This document shows positions 36,785 to 44,309 of a DNA stretch of 55,300 bases, piece by piece (the first letter of the stretch is position 1; each line of letters starts with the position of its first letter). The notes beneath the pieces were generated by a model. The model saw only the letters and a program-made list of their open reading frames with translations. It ran no database searches and was not told the DNA's origin. Origin of the DNA: [Clostridium] symbiosum ATCC 14940 (lineage in GTDB: Bacteria > Bacillota > Clostridia > Lachnospirales > Lachnospiraceae); the NCBI RefSeq assembly GCF_000466485.1, contig NZ_KE992859.1, positions 49,704 to 105,003 on the forward strand, read 5' to 3'. The position numbers and the translations under genes were made by a program.

Positions 36785-37166
36785 TTCAAAAGACTTCCAG
36801 TAATACCAGCATAACAGGCGGTAACTGGAATTACTCTATCGCCGGTGCAACCTGTGGTGTCTTTTCTGATAAGGACTGCACGAAACTGCTTGCCCCCTTA
36901 CGACTGATGAAAGCGGAAATACTGGCGTTGTAGAAGTAACGGCTAGCGTAGTTTATATAAAGGAACTGTCTGCAACATTGGGATATCAAGTTGATACAAC
37001 GGTGTATTCCTAACCGGCTGAAGCTGGAAAAACAGCGACCTTGAAAGTATCTGATACACGAAAAGTAACGGACACTTTAATTGACAATCTTCCTGCCAAG
37101 CTACTCGTACATGGGGAACTAAGACAATCGCTGAAAAAGACAGCGACTGCCCATATCTGAAAACCA
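36784..37166 (+). pseudogene. Fragment of a SpaA/Cna-B-type cell-surface adhesin
   Basis: The pieces SITGGNWNYSIAGATCGVFS, DKDCTKLL, then in a second frame TTDESGNTGVVEV, YIKELSATLGYQVDTTVYS, EAGKTATLKVSDTRKVTDTL and in a third TWGTKTIAEKDSDC match the repeated SpaA isopeptide domains of large LPXTG-type adhesins found in Gram-positive ICEs. There is a frameshift near 36893, a TAA near 37012 and another shift after about 37100. Signal peptide, anchor and most domains are gone. Confidence 0.7.
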
Positions 37167-37690
37167 GCTATGGATGTTGTTATTGATATTGGCTCCGATA
37201 TCCTCCATCTGTGTGAGATCATGTGTGCCGGTTACGACCGATTCAAAGTCATTCAGACTTCCGTGAAACTGCTGTCACAGGCTCCGGCTTATGGTCCGGC
37301 CAACGAACTGGATATCCATAGCTGCCAGATAACACTCAAAGATTGTGTGCCCGCTTGCTTCAATGGAGGATCAGAGGCTCTCATAGGATTTAACCTCAAA
37401 TCCCTTTAAGAGGATAATCTCTTCCCGGTACATATCCAGGTGGTAAAAATCCTGGAATGAATCCAGCCAACCATATTCCAAAAACTTTGATAGTGTGGCC
37501 GTTGACAGAGCTTTGTTATCCATGGCCTTTTCCCGGTGAAGTGGATTAACTGCCGGAGCCACTCTGTTTCACAGTCCGGATTATCACAATGCAGCGTCTC
37601 AATGTTGCGGCCCTTGTCCCCTTTGCGTGTATGGACTCTGGTTGAAGCCCCGCATTTGGAAAAGGTGCCAGGAAAACTGTATATGGAATT
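37167..37690 (-). pseudogene. ligA: Fragment of an NAD-dependent DNA ligase (LigA)
   Basis: On the minus strand the frames spell the zinc-finger and helix-hairpin-helix part of LigA: CGASTRVHTRKGDKGRNIET, LHCDNPDCETEWLRQ, LSKFLEYGWLDSFQDFYHLD, EEIILLKGFEVKSYESL, then after a stop FECYLAAMDIQFVGRTISR and GSLNDFESVVTGTHDLTQME. Frameshifts and stops occur, and both the N-terminal adenylation domain and the BRCT end are missing. This is not the housekeeping copy. Confidence 0.75.
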
Positions 37691-37844
37691 TCCTCGGTCA
37701 AGATTGTCCTCTATATGGGGATAATCGTATTACATTTGGGGACTAATATACGACAGCTCGTTCTTTTCTGCCCTGAATCCAATTATTCCTTAAAGTATTA
37801 TGTCCCCAATCCATCAGCCGCAGCCTTTTATAAAACAATCTTTA
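37691..37844. other. Non-coding spacer
   Basis: No supported gene, repeat or hairpin is seen between the ligase fragment and the next small gene. Confidence 0.4.
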
Positions 37845-38093
37845 TCAGGTTACTGTGGTGTAAAATACAGTCCAACAGTAATCTTTTTCACCCTCTAAGC
37901 ATACATCAATACAAACAGCGCATAATCTGGTACACAACTCTGCCAATTCATCATGGCTTAGTGCGTCTTTTCGTTTGACCGTTGTCTTCACAGTAAATCT
38001 ATAACATCCGTTGTTATAATCCATGCCTGAAAGCGAAAATAGATACTGTTCAAAAATTTCCACACACTGTTTCCAGCTTACCTTCTGATTCAT
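37845..38093 (-). CDS. Small hypothetical protein
   Basis: The product is 82 residues (NQKVSWKQCVEIFEQYLFSL, then CTRLCAVCIDVCLEGEKDYC) with seven cysteines. The ATG follows GAAAGGAT at good spacing, which supports expression. The family is not recognised. It lies at the boundary between the IS graveyard and the accessory module on the same strand. Confidence 0.5.
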   Translation of the reverse strand: MNQKVSWKQCVEIFEQYLFSLSGMDYNNGCYRFTVKTTVKRKDALSHDELAELCTRLCAVCIDVCLEGEKDYCWTVFYTTVT

Positions 38094-38370
38094 AAAAAAT
38101 ATCCTTTCTCACACAATCACACCCTGCCATGGTCATTCAAATCATAGCCGGCTTCCTTATCGTTCCTTATCGTTCCTTATCTTTACCATACTGTAAATCA
38201 CATTTCCGCTATCTGCTGACTGCTGGGTTCCGCTTCAGCGTTTATTTCATGACTACCATATTTCGGGTGCTGATACCCATAGTTTTTCAGTATGGAATCA
38301 ATCTGTTCATTAAAAAATTCTGAAGGCAAACCATTACATGGGAACTGATATAGAATACATATTCCGACAG
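38094..38370. repeat. Spacer with a short tandem repeat
   Basis: The 10-base unit CCTTATCGTT occurs twice followed by a partial copy (about 38154-38181). No gene is supported in this spacer. Confidence 0.45.
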
Positions 38371-38541
38371 TTAGCGGTTAATCTGTACAAATTCAATTTC
38401 GCCAGTTCCAAGACATCCGCAAAATGGCGCACAATCATCGTCTGTTTCTATCCACTCTCTTTCCACTCTCTTTCCCCCTGCTATCTGTAACATCATTCCT
38501 TCTATCTGGCAGTTCTCTTTCTCCATCAGACTATCCATCAT
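38371..38541 (-). CDS. Small cysteine-containing protein
   Basis: A 56-residue frame begins MMDSLMEKENCQIEG and ends CAPFCGCLGTGEIEFVQINR. A GGAGGG lies immediately upstream of the tandem ATGs, and the gene fits the spacing and strand of the accessory module. An 11-base direct repeat inside the gene makes part of the protein repetitive (KRVERE). The function is unknown. Confidence 0.5.
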   Translation of the reverse strand: MMDSLMEKENCQIEGMMLQIAGGKRVEREWIETDDDCAPFCGCLGTGEIEFVQINR

Positions 38542-38560
38542 TCCCTCCATAAAGTATCAA

Positions 38561-39364
38561 TCAAGAAGCAAGGAAACTAAAAATATCCATTTGCCCCGGT
38601 ATCTGCGGCTGTCCCCCGGTATGCCTCTCTTTTTCCTTATCCGATTGTATGCTGACCAACTTTCCTTCTTTCATGATGCAAGCCACTTTATCACGGCAGA
38701 TCCTCAATATCTCAATGTAATGCTCTGGAACCTCATGGGACCGCATCAGAACATAATCATCCTGTTCTATGGCTCTTTCTAACTGTTCTATATAGCCAAG
38801 CGCATAGTAAATACCGGACACATTTCGCTCTTCCTCACATAATTCCAGATTTTTTTCAACAAGCCACTGATAGTCCTTATTTTCCCTGTAGATTTGCAGC
38901 GCCTTTTTTGCCGCCGCCTCAATCTCCTCTCTCCGCGCCATGTACTGGCTAGTAATCATGTCCGGTATCTCCAACTTATAACTGGCGGGATAGTCTGCTT
39001 CCAACAGACAGCTTCTAATCCGGCGTCGCTGGGACATCATGCGGCTTCTGAGAAGATTCAGTTCCACTCCGTCCGGGCAGTTGAAATCCGCTCCCCCGCA
39101 CGCATATACCTGATTCCATATATCATGCAGCGATTGAAGTTCCTTCCCCAGCGTTTCCGCAATCGCCCGGTTCTCTATTTTCTGTTCGTCCGCTGCTACC
39201 CACTCATCACAGGACAGATGTTCCAGCCCAGAGTCAGATACAATGGCTTTGCGGATCAGACCATGTACACGGCAGCCATAGTAATATCGGTTCTCTCCCG
39301 TTTTTGTTACCTTCTGTTCCCGTTTCAATGACGCACAGGTATTACAGCACGCCTTTCCAATCAT
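38561..39364 (-). CDS. Hypothetical protein with cysteine-rich N-terminus
   Basis: The product is about 267 residues from MIGKACCNTCASLKREQKVT, with the AGGAGAGG site favouring the ATG at 39364 over the longer frame. The N-terminus has a possible metal-binding cluster (CCNTC, then YGCRVHG and LSCDEW); a long helical Glu/Lys-rich part follows; the end is GQMDIFSFLAS. This ending is shared by other proteins of clostridial ICE or phage modules, from memory. The function is not known. Confidence 0.65.
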   Translation of the reverse strand: MIGKACCNTCASLKREQKVTKTGENRYYYGCRVHGLIRKAIVSDSGLEHLSCDEWVAADEQKIENRAIAETLGKELQSLHDIWNQVYACGGADFNCPDGVELNLLRSRMMSQRRRIRSCLLEADYPASYKLEIPDMITSQYMARREEIEAAAKKALQIYRENKDYQWLVEKNLELCEEERNVSGIYYALGYIEQLERAIEQDDYVLMRSHEVPEHYIEILRICRDKVACIMKEGKLVSIQSDKEKERHTGGQPQIPGQMDIFSFLAS

Positions 39365-39377
39365 GTAACCTCTCCTC

Positions 39378-39698
39378 TTAGGCAATCTTTGCCTCCATCT
39401 CACTATAAACCTCCGTAAACGGGGAATCTTCTGCCTCAACCCAATCGGTTCCCTCCACGTCCTCATACAATGCCTCTAGCATCGTATACGGTAATAACAC
39501 CAGGGTTTCATTCCGAGCATAGCTGCATCCCTCCTCCGGCTCATCAAACAGCACTGCATGTCCGTGTATATCGTAATAGTAGCAGTCCTGTCCCCATGTG
39601 GGGATTGTGTCGGGCCTTACCACAAGGGCATACGAATACACATTATTTTCGCCCAGTCTGCAAACGCTTACAGCAATTTTTCCATCAATAATAACCAT
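39378..39698 (-). CDS. Hypothetical protein
   Basis: The product is 106 residues, acidic, with no membrane segment (SVCRLGENNVYSYALVVRPD, EGTDWVEAEDSPFTEVYSEM). The ATG has a strong GGAGGG site. It lies 13 bases before the next gene and is part of the accessory operon. The family is not recognised. Confidence 0.6.
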   Translation of the reverse strand: MVIIDGKIAVSVCRLGENNVYSYALVVRPDTIPTWGQDCYYYDIHGHAVLFDEPEEGCSYARNETLVLLPYTMLEALYEDVEGTDWVEAEDSPFTEVYSEMEAKIA

Positions 39699-39741
39699 AT
39701 AATTGTCCCTCCTTGTTGAAACTGATTACTTTGTCCCGTTA

Positions 39742-40632
39742 TTAAACAGCTTTGTCATATAATTCTTCATTACAGTTAAATTCCATCTGCCCTTCTATCT
39801 GTTTTTCCTGTTTGGGATTTCCATACATCCACCAGTTGAATACCGCTTCCCCGCTGTTCCAATTCCCATCTGATTTTCCGGCGTCTCTCCTAGCCTCTAC
39901 CATTCGGTCAAAAGTTCTTATATATGCTTCCCGGAACTTCGGATACCGTTTAAATTCCCATTCCCTGTTTTTTACCGATGCCAATGGGCAGCCGATACAG
40001 CCGAGCCTTCGGAACCCGCAGTCATATAACTCACAGTACGCGATTTTTTGAGAATAGATAAAAAGCCACACTTCATTTTCTGTCCAGCTGACGATGGGAT
40101 TGACTAACCGTTTCCCTTTAAGCTGGCAGTTTTCAATGATCCTGCGGCTTTCTTCATTATCATTATTGAGTATTAAATCCGGTTTCCTGCTTCCTAAAAC
40201 CTCAACTGCTCCACGGCTTTCCCGCTTGCGGCTCTCCTGCCATCTTACTCCAGTGATTACAAAGCGCCCTTCCCCTCCCGTCTCTTTCAGCACACTACAG
40301 CAATAGCGCGCATTCCTGTAGGGTGGAAGCTGCTTTTTGATAATCAGATTCCACATGGTAATCGGCGGATAGTCAATCATCACGTCAGGATAGTTCCGCC
40401 GGATAAAATGCACCAGTTCCGGCGGTTCTACTGTTGTTAAGTGGTAATGTGCCTCGAACCGGACGCCAGCCATTTTTGCCAGATGGTAAATCACCAGGCT
40501 GTCTTTTCCCCCGCTGAAAGCCAGGTAGTAGCCAGCCGGGTTCATTGTCAAAGCAGCCGATTCACACATTTTCAGCAGTTCTACTGCTCCTTTGATCTTT
40601 TTCTCTATTTCAAACAGATATAACTGTTCCAT
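39742..40632 (-). CDS. PAPS-reductase/DndC-family protein (PP-loop ATP pyrophosphatase type)
   Basis: The product is 296 residues with the PP-loop SGGKDS at 40-45, a conserved TGVRWQESRKRES segment and a cysteine motif (RRLGCIGCPL) near residues 210-216. Members on phages and ICEs are common and are annotated as PAPS reductase-like; whether they reduce sulfate, modify nucleic acid with sulfur or do something else is not established. There is no dnd or ssp partner beside it, so a complete DNA phosphorothioation system is not supported. Confidence 0.85.
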   Translation of the reverse strand: MEQLYLFEIEKKIKGAVELLKMCESAALTMNPAGYYLAFSGGKDSLVIYHLAKMAGVRFEAHYHLTTVEPPELVHFIRRNYPDVMIDYPPITMWNLIIKKQLPPYRNARYCCSVLKETGGEGRFVITGVRWQESRKRESRGAVEVLGSRKPDLILNNDNEESRRIIENCQLKGKRLVNPIVSWTENEVWLFIYSQKIAYCELYDCGFRRLGCIGCPLASVKNREWEFKRYPKFREAYIRTFDRMVEARRDAGKSDGNWNSGEAVFNWWMYGNPKQEKQIEGQMEFNCNEELYDKAV

Positions 40633-40798
40633 TCCTTCCCGTCCCTCACATAAATTTTGCTTTGGACGGAAAAGCCATTCTTAACGGTGTGTCTTTTTAC
40701 GCTGCTAACCGAATACAGTCCGGAACTTCAGCCCGCAATCGCCTGATTCCTAACAGCAACCTGTATTTTTATACAGGGAATGAAGAAATGAAACGTGT
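40633..40798. other. Spacer with an inverted repeat
   Basis: CCTGTATTTTTATACAGG at about 40761-40778 is a perfect inverted repeat. It lacks a T-run on either side, so it is more likely a protein-binding site than a terminator. Confidence 0.4.
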
Positions 40799-41167
40799 TT
40801 ACGTTGTAAGAGAAAGAGTGGCATATGCTTTCGGCCTGATTTCCAGAATTTGAACATTGGATATCTTCCGATATGGCCTGCGCCGATTTTCTACTTCTAC
40901 CCAGTCACGAAAGAGCATATCTATCTCAAGCTCTTCCTCACCATGGGTGGACCGTAAAATCACATATTTTTTGCCTTCTCTCCGGTTATTCCGGCAGGTA
41001 TCATAACCGTATGTCACCTCGTATATAGGAACTGTAATTCTGGAAGTAAGCAGCTGTCTGGGGTGCAGATTTTTGAAAAAGCTCCGATACTCGTTCGTAG
41101 CCGGAAGGGTACCGCCGATGGCAACCGCATCAAATGTCACAAGATCTGAAAATTTATGTATATGCAT
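40799..41167 (-). CDS. Hypothetical protein
   Basis: The product is about 122 residues (HIHKFSDLVTFDAVAIGGTL, then EELEIDMLFRDWVEVENRRR). I used the ATG at 41167 that is 9 bases from AGGAGA; the GTG at 41176 is too close. It overlaps the stop of the sigma-like gene, so the two are translationally linked. The family is not recognised. Confidence 0.6.
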   Translation of the reverse strand: MHIHKFSDLVTFDAVAIGGTLPATNEYRSFFKNLHPRQLLTSRITVPIYEVTYGYDTCRNNRREGKKYVILRSTHGEEELEIDMLFRDWVEVENRRRPYRKISNVQILEIRPKAYATLSLTT

Positions 41168-41717
41168 ATACTTCACTCTCCTGTGCCGAAAACACCCGGT
41201 TCAACCGCTTCCTCATTCGGTATAGCCTGCCATAAACTCCCGATGTAGTAACGCCGCACGCCGTTCCAATCTCAGGCCCGGTAAATCCTGCCGCCTTCAT
41301 CTGGACAACCTTTTTTTCCTTTTCTGTCATATGTACCATTGCCTCTTCAATCATCAGTCTTTGGAAAACCAAATCCTCACACTTTACACTTTTTGCCACA
41401 ATCGTTTCTGAAAGCGTCAGCCCGGAATCTTCATACACAGTCCCATCTAAACTCACCAAGTAGGCCTTGCGTTTTAACCGGCCATTGTAACGCCAATGCT
41501 TAAATAAACAGTCACACATCTTTCTCGAAGCGATTGTCTCAAACTTGTACTGCCTGGTTCTGCTGTCTTCATCATAGTCCTGTACAGCTTCCAAATAGCC
41601 TAATGCGACCACATCATAGTAATCAGCCCGGTCCAGATGATTGTAGAATAAAAAGTCCTGAATCATGTTATGATTTTCCTCTGCAAAGTTCCTCTGAGCG
41701 TCTGTCAGTTTGTGCAT
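41154..41717 (-). CDS. Sigma-70-like / RNA polymerase sigma factor-type regulator
   Basis: The product is about 187 residues from MHKLTDAQRNFAEENHNMIQ. It has a region 2-like part (FYNHLDRADYYDVVALGYLE, YKFETIASRKMCDCLFKHWR) and a region 4-like helix-turn-helix (TEKEKKVVQMKAAGFTGPEI). This looks like the small sigma factors of clostridial ICEs and conjugative elements; it may drive element genes. GGAGGA precedes the ATG. The first codons overlap the upstream HTH gene. Confidence 0.75.
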   Translation of the reverse strand: MHKLTDAQRNFAEENHNMIQDFLFYNHLDRADYYDVVALGYLEAVQDYDEDSRTRQYKFETIASRKMCDCLFKHWRYNGRLKRKAYLVSLDGTVYEDSGLTLSETIVAKSVKCEDLVFQRLMIEEAMVHMTEKEKKVVQMKAAGFTGPEIGTACGVTTSGVYGRLYRMRKRLNRVFSAQESEVYAYT

Positions 41718-42054
41718 TATTTTGATTCCTCCGTTCTTCCATCTTCTTTTCAGCGTCCTGTTTCTTTCCAATAGCAAGTCTTCGATTAACCGTGGAAGGA
41801 TAGCAGCTGAATAAATCAGCGATACTTCGTTTGCTGTATCCCTCTTCAAATAACCGGTACATACACTGGTTAATCTCCTCTTTGCTCATTTTGGCGTAAT
41901 TAACCGGTGGCGGTCTCTTTTTCAGTATCTTCTGGCAAACGGGATGGTCCGGTCCATATTCATACAGATACCGGGCCTCGCTCGCATCAAAGTTCCCCAG
42001 AATGGCTATTAAAAGACAGTAATATCCCTCTATTTTCTCTCCCTCATAACCCAT
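41668..42054 (-). CDS. Small HTH-type protein
   Basis: The product is 128 residues. The middle (EEGYSKRSIADLFSCYPSTV) is a homeodomain/resolvase-like helix-turn-helix, preceded by a Pro-rich stretch and followed by a basic, charged tail. It is probably a regulator of the element. GGAGG lies before the ATG; the end overlaps the sigma-like gene in another frame. Confidence 0.6.
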   Translation of the reverse strand: MGYEGEKIEGYYCLLIAILGNFDASEARYLYEYGPDHPVCQKILKKRPPPVNYAKMSKEEINQCMYRLFEEGYSKRSIADLFSCYPSTVNRRLAIGKKQDAEKKMEERRNQNNAQTDRRSEELCRGKS

Positions 42055-42065
42055 AACGCCTCCTT

Positions 42066-43124
42066 TTACTCCACCGCATATGCCAGACGGTAAGTACCTT
42101 TTCCGTCGGTTTGAAAGTGAGAGCGGTGCTCATAAATACAGGCACGGATGCGTTCCTTGTAATATTGATTTTTCTTTGCTTTTGGATGTTTTTCGAGATG
42201 TTCGTAAAGATTTTTTAAAGACATGGTTCCGCCGTTTTTTTCCATAATTCCCCGGATTAGATGAAACCAGGACAGAGCCAAAGAGTCATTCTTTTCCAAA
42301 TCGCAGATACCGTTTACCCGGTAGCTGAACGGAATCATCAGCCATTCTTCTTTCTTAAACAGCAGCAAATGTTCTGTTACAATGGGAATAAACGGTTTAC
42401 CGCTATATGTCCGGCTGCTGGAACGGCAGTTATACTGCCCCTTGACTATCCAGGATACCAGTGTTCCTATCGTCATCATATCCGCTGCAATGGAATGAAA
42501 GGTTCCCTGTGTCCGAATATCCCCCACAAGAACCGCTAAGTATCCGCCATGTCTCAGACTGATAAAAAGCTTCTTTATAATGAAATTCAACTTGTCAATA
42601 TAGTCTCTGTAACTGCTGCAATGGCTTAAATCATCTGGGTGGGGCTTTCCCCATACACTGCCTGAATACTGAATTATCGAATGGTAAGGCGGGTGCAGAA
42701 AAATCATGGATGAGCTTTCCTCTACCTCATCTTTTAATGCGTCCCAGTTTCCCTTCCCCTTTGCCGGTTCTGGATTTAAGTCATAAAGAATGGATTGCAC
42801 TCCCTCACTGGCTGCCACATCTCCGCTGGTACCGGAGCCTGACATTGGATCCAGCAGCACAAAATCCTGATTTTGTTTTCCTTCATACGTCCTGCACTGC
42901 AGAACATGCTTTAATACGGCCCGTACCACCTCGGGAGAACAGTTCCCTCTCCAGCGGTTGCTGCCACCCTGTTTCCGTTCGGGAAAAGCCATAAATGATG
43001 TTAAATCACGCCCAACACAGCTTGTCAGTTCCCGGGTGCCCAAATGCCGCACAATCTCCTTCCAGTTCTCTCCAAACTCTTTTTTTAGCAGCCTTTCTGC
43101 CAAGTAAAGCTCGTCCTGTATCAT
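42066..43124 (-). CDS. DNA methyltransferase (N4/N6, HPPY-type)
   Basis: The product is about 352 residues. The AdoMet-binding motif LLDPMSGSGTSGD is at 91-103, the catalytic motif HPPYH at 144-148 (the usual DPPY or NPPY has His in the first position), and VLVGDIR follows in motif order. Such enzymes methylate adenine-N6 or cytosine-N4. No restriction gene is adjacent, so it is probably an orphan enzyme protecting the element or regulating it. I used the ATG at 43124 after GGAAGGAGG. Confidence 0.85.
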   Translation of the reverse strand: MIQDELYLAERLLKKEFGENWKEIVRHLGTRELTSCVGRDLTSFMAFPERKQGGSNRWRGNCSPEVVRAVLKHVLQCRTYEGKQNQDFVLLDPMSGSGTSGDVAASEGVQSILYDLNPEPAKGKGNWDALKDEVEESSSMIFLHPPYHSIIQYSGSVWGKPHPDDLSHCSSYRDYIDKLNFIIKKLFISLRHGGYLAVLVGDIRTQGTFHSIAADMMTIGTLVSWIVKGQYNCRSSSRTYSGKPFIPIVTEHLLLFKKEEWLMIPFSYRVNGICDLEKNDSLALSWFHLIRGIMEKNGGTMSLKNLYEHLEKHPKAKKNQYYKERIRACIYEHRSHFQTDGKGTYRLAYAVE

Positions 43125-43413
43125 GTGTTTCCTCCTTCCGCCCGTCATGGCCGTCTTCCGTGAATACTTTTACCATCATACGCATAGTTTCCGGTGAAGA
43201 CTGGACGACAATACCGGAAAAATCACTTCCCAGCGATTGAAGTTCCTCCCGTTTCCCACGAACCAGCGATTTGGCAAGTCCGAATTCCAGCTGCTCGCTG
43301 GATACCATATAAAGACTGGTTTCCGGATCAAGACGGAAATTTACTTTCTTTCCTACTTCAAAGTCATATTTGCCTGCCATGATGACCTGAAGGCTGATTG
43401 ATGTTCGTTTCAC
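43006..43413 (-). CDS. Small protein downstream of the RNase A-like gene (possible partner)
   Basis: The GTG at 43413 follows GGAGG. The first ~95 residues look like a genuine protein (YDFEVGKKVNFRLDPETSLY, ESLG-like SDFSGIVVQSSPETMRMM). The last ~40 residues are simply the methyltransferase start read in another frame, so this gene overlaps it by 119 bases, or has lost its true end to a frameshift. It begins 14 bases after the RNase A-like gene and could encode its immunity/antitoxin protein; that is inference from position only. Confidence 0.55.
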   Translation of the reverse strand: MKRTSISLQVIMAGKYDFEVGKKVNFRLDPETSLYMVSSEQLEFGLAKSLVRGKREELQSLGSDFSGIVVQSSPETMRMMVKVFTEDGHDGRKEETHDTGRALLGRKAAKKRVWRELEGDCAAFGHPGTDKLCWA

Positions 43414-43426
43414 TCGTTTTCCTCCG

Positions 43427-43867
43427 TTAAAATTGTGGATAACATGTCAATATCCGAAACCCCCAATCCGCATCACTGTCTTTTAATAAGACCACACAGG
43501 CCTTTTTCAGGTTTTCATTCAGCACATTAATCCCTCTTTTAAATCCGTACCCCACCGGCTTGGGAAAGGTTCCATGCAGGGAAATCACGTCCCTGGTAGT
43601 ATCCAGGAGCCATTCCCTAATTTTCGGATTGTAATACCGCTTCATCAGGCTTTTCACCACTGCCGCCGCAACTTCCATATCCCAGAAAGATGTGGCATAA
43701 ATAATGTCCTCTGCATTCAGGCGTGTTTTTAAGGCCAATACCTGCACGTCCGTATGCTTTCTGAGTGTGTGGCCGCCATAAAGACCAATCTGATCTAAAT
43801 TTCTCTGAATCATGTCCAGAGTTGTTTCTATGGTTTCCGCCGGGATATCCTGAAACAAATTAATCAT
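43427..43867 (-). CDS. Stand-alone RNase A-like (CdiA-CT type) domain protein
   Basis: The product is 146 residues from an ATG after AAAGGAG. It begins with a helix and then GGHTLRKHT (H33 and H38), a central YATSFWDMEVAAAVVKSLM and ends VVLLKDSDADWGFRILTCYP. That pattern of early GGH..KH and a closing ILT.YP matches my memory of the bacterial CdiA-CT RNase A-like domain (PF18431). It has no signal peptide or delivery domain, so it would act in the cell that makes it or be delivered by an unlinked system. The small gene just downstream could be its partner. Confidence 0.65.
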   Translation of the reverse strand: MINLFQDIPAETIETTLDMIQRNLDQIGLYGGHTLRKHTDVQVLALKTRLNAEDIIYATSFWDMEVAAAVVKSLMKRYYNPKIREWLLDTTRDVISLHGTFPKPVGYGFKRGINVLNENLKKACVVLLKDSDADWGFRILTCYPQF

Positions 43868-44296
43868 CCGTAACTCCTTTCTTCTTTGCGGATAAAATGC
43901 ACAGATATCCCAGACGGGTTTCTGTGCTGGTGGCTGATTTTCCACCAAAAAAACCACCGGCATTTGCCAATGGTCCATCTTTATCCTTCATAGAATTTCT
44001 TTCTTCTGTTCTGCCTTACCGCTTGATACAGCTAAATTTGTGACTGCCCTCCTCTCTTCTTTCAGTAAACCGCAGGTTTCCCGTATGGTATCTTCCTGCG
44101 CTTCCTTAAAATAAAAAAAGACGCCAAAATATATTCCACTTTTGACGTCTTTCTTCCAGATAAATAAGGCCTAAGCCTAATGTTTTTACTCCCGGCACAC
44201 TGCCGGAACAAAGGTTATTTACAATGATTGAACACTGCAAAAATCAAATCCAAGTACAGTTTAACACCATATATAGTGTGTGTCAATACTCCTTTT
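43868..44296. other. Intergenic region with terminator, coding-like fragment and repeated palindromic motif
   Basis: Minus-strand frames between about 43870 and 44110 look weakly coding: a 40-residue piece (RETCGLLKEERRAVTNLAV) ends in an ATGA overlap with a second 43-codon frame (KDKDGPLANAGGFFGG). Neither has a strong start. A terminator (44118-44153), a hairpin CCGGCACACTGCCGG and the repeats near 44269-44309 fill the rest. Confidence 0.4.
44118..44153 (-). terminator. Intrinsic terminator after the divergent recombinase gene
   Basis: AAAGACGCCAAAA pairs with TTTTGACGTCTTT with one mismatch. On the minus strand the stem is followed by TTTTTTTATTTT. It separates the recombinase transcript from the RNase A-like gene. 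Confidence 0.75.
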
Positions 44297-44309
44297 CTAT
44301 ATATAGTGT
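44269..44309. repeat. Repeated palindrome-like motif overlapping the recombinase 3' end
   Basis: ATATATAGTGT occurs at 44269-44279 and TATATATAGTGT at 44298-44309, the second running across the stop codon of the recombinase gene. The core CTATATATAG is palindromic. It could be a recombinase or regulator binding site. Confidence 0.4.

Noticed and set aside
38154-38478. Short tandem repeats as a possible CRISPR or origin iteron array
   Set aside because: The units are only 10-11 bases, two to three copies and without spacers or an initiator gene nearby.
39742-43124. PAPS-like protein plus methyltransferase as a DNA phosphorothioation or restriction system
   Set aside because: No DndA/B/D/E or Ssp homologue and no nuclease gene is adjacent.
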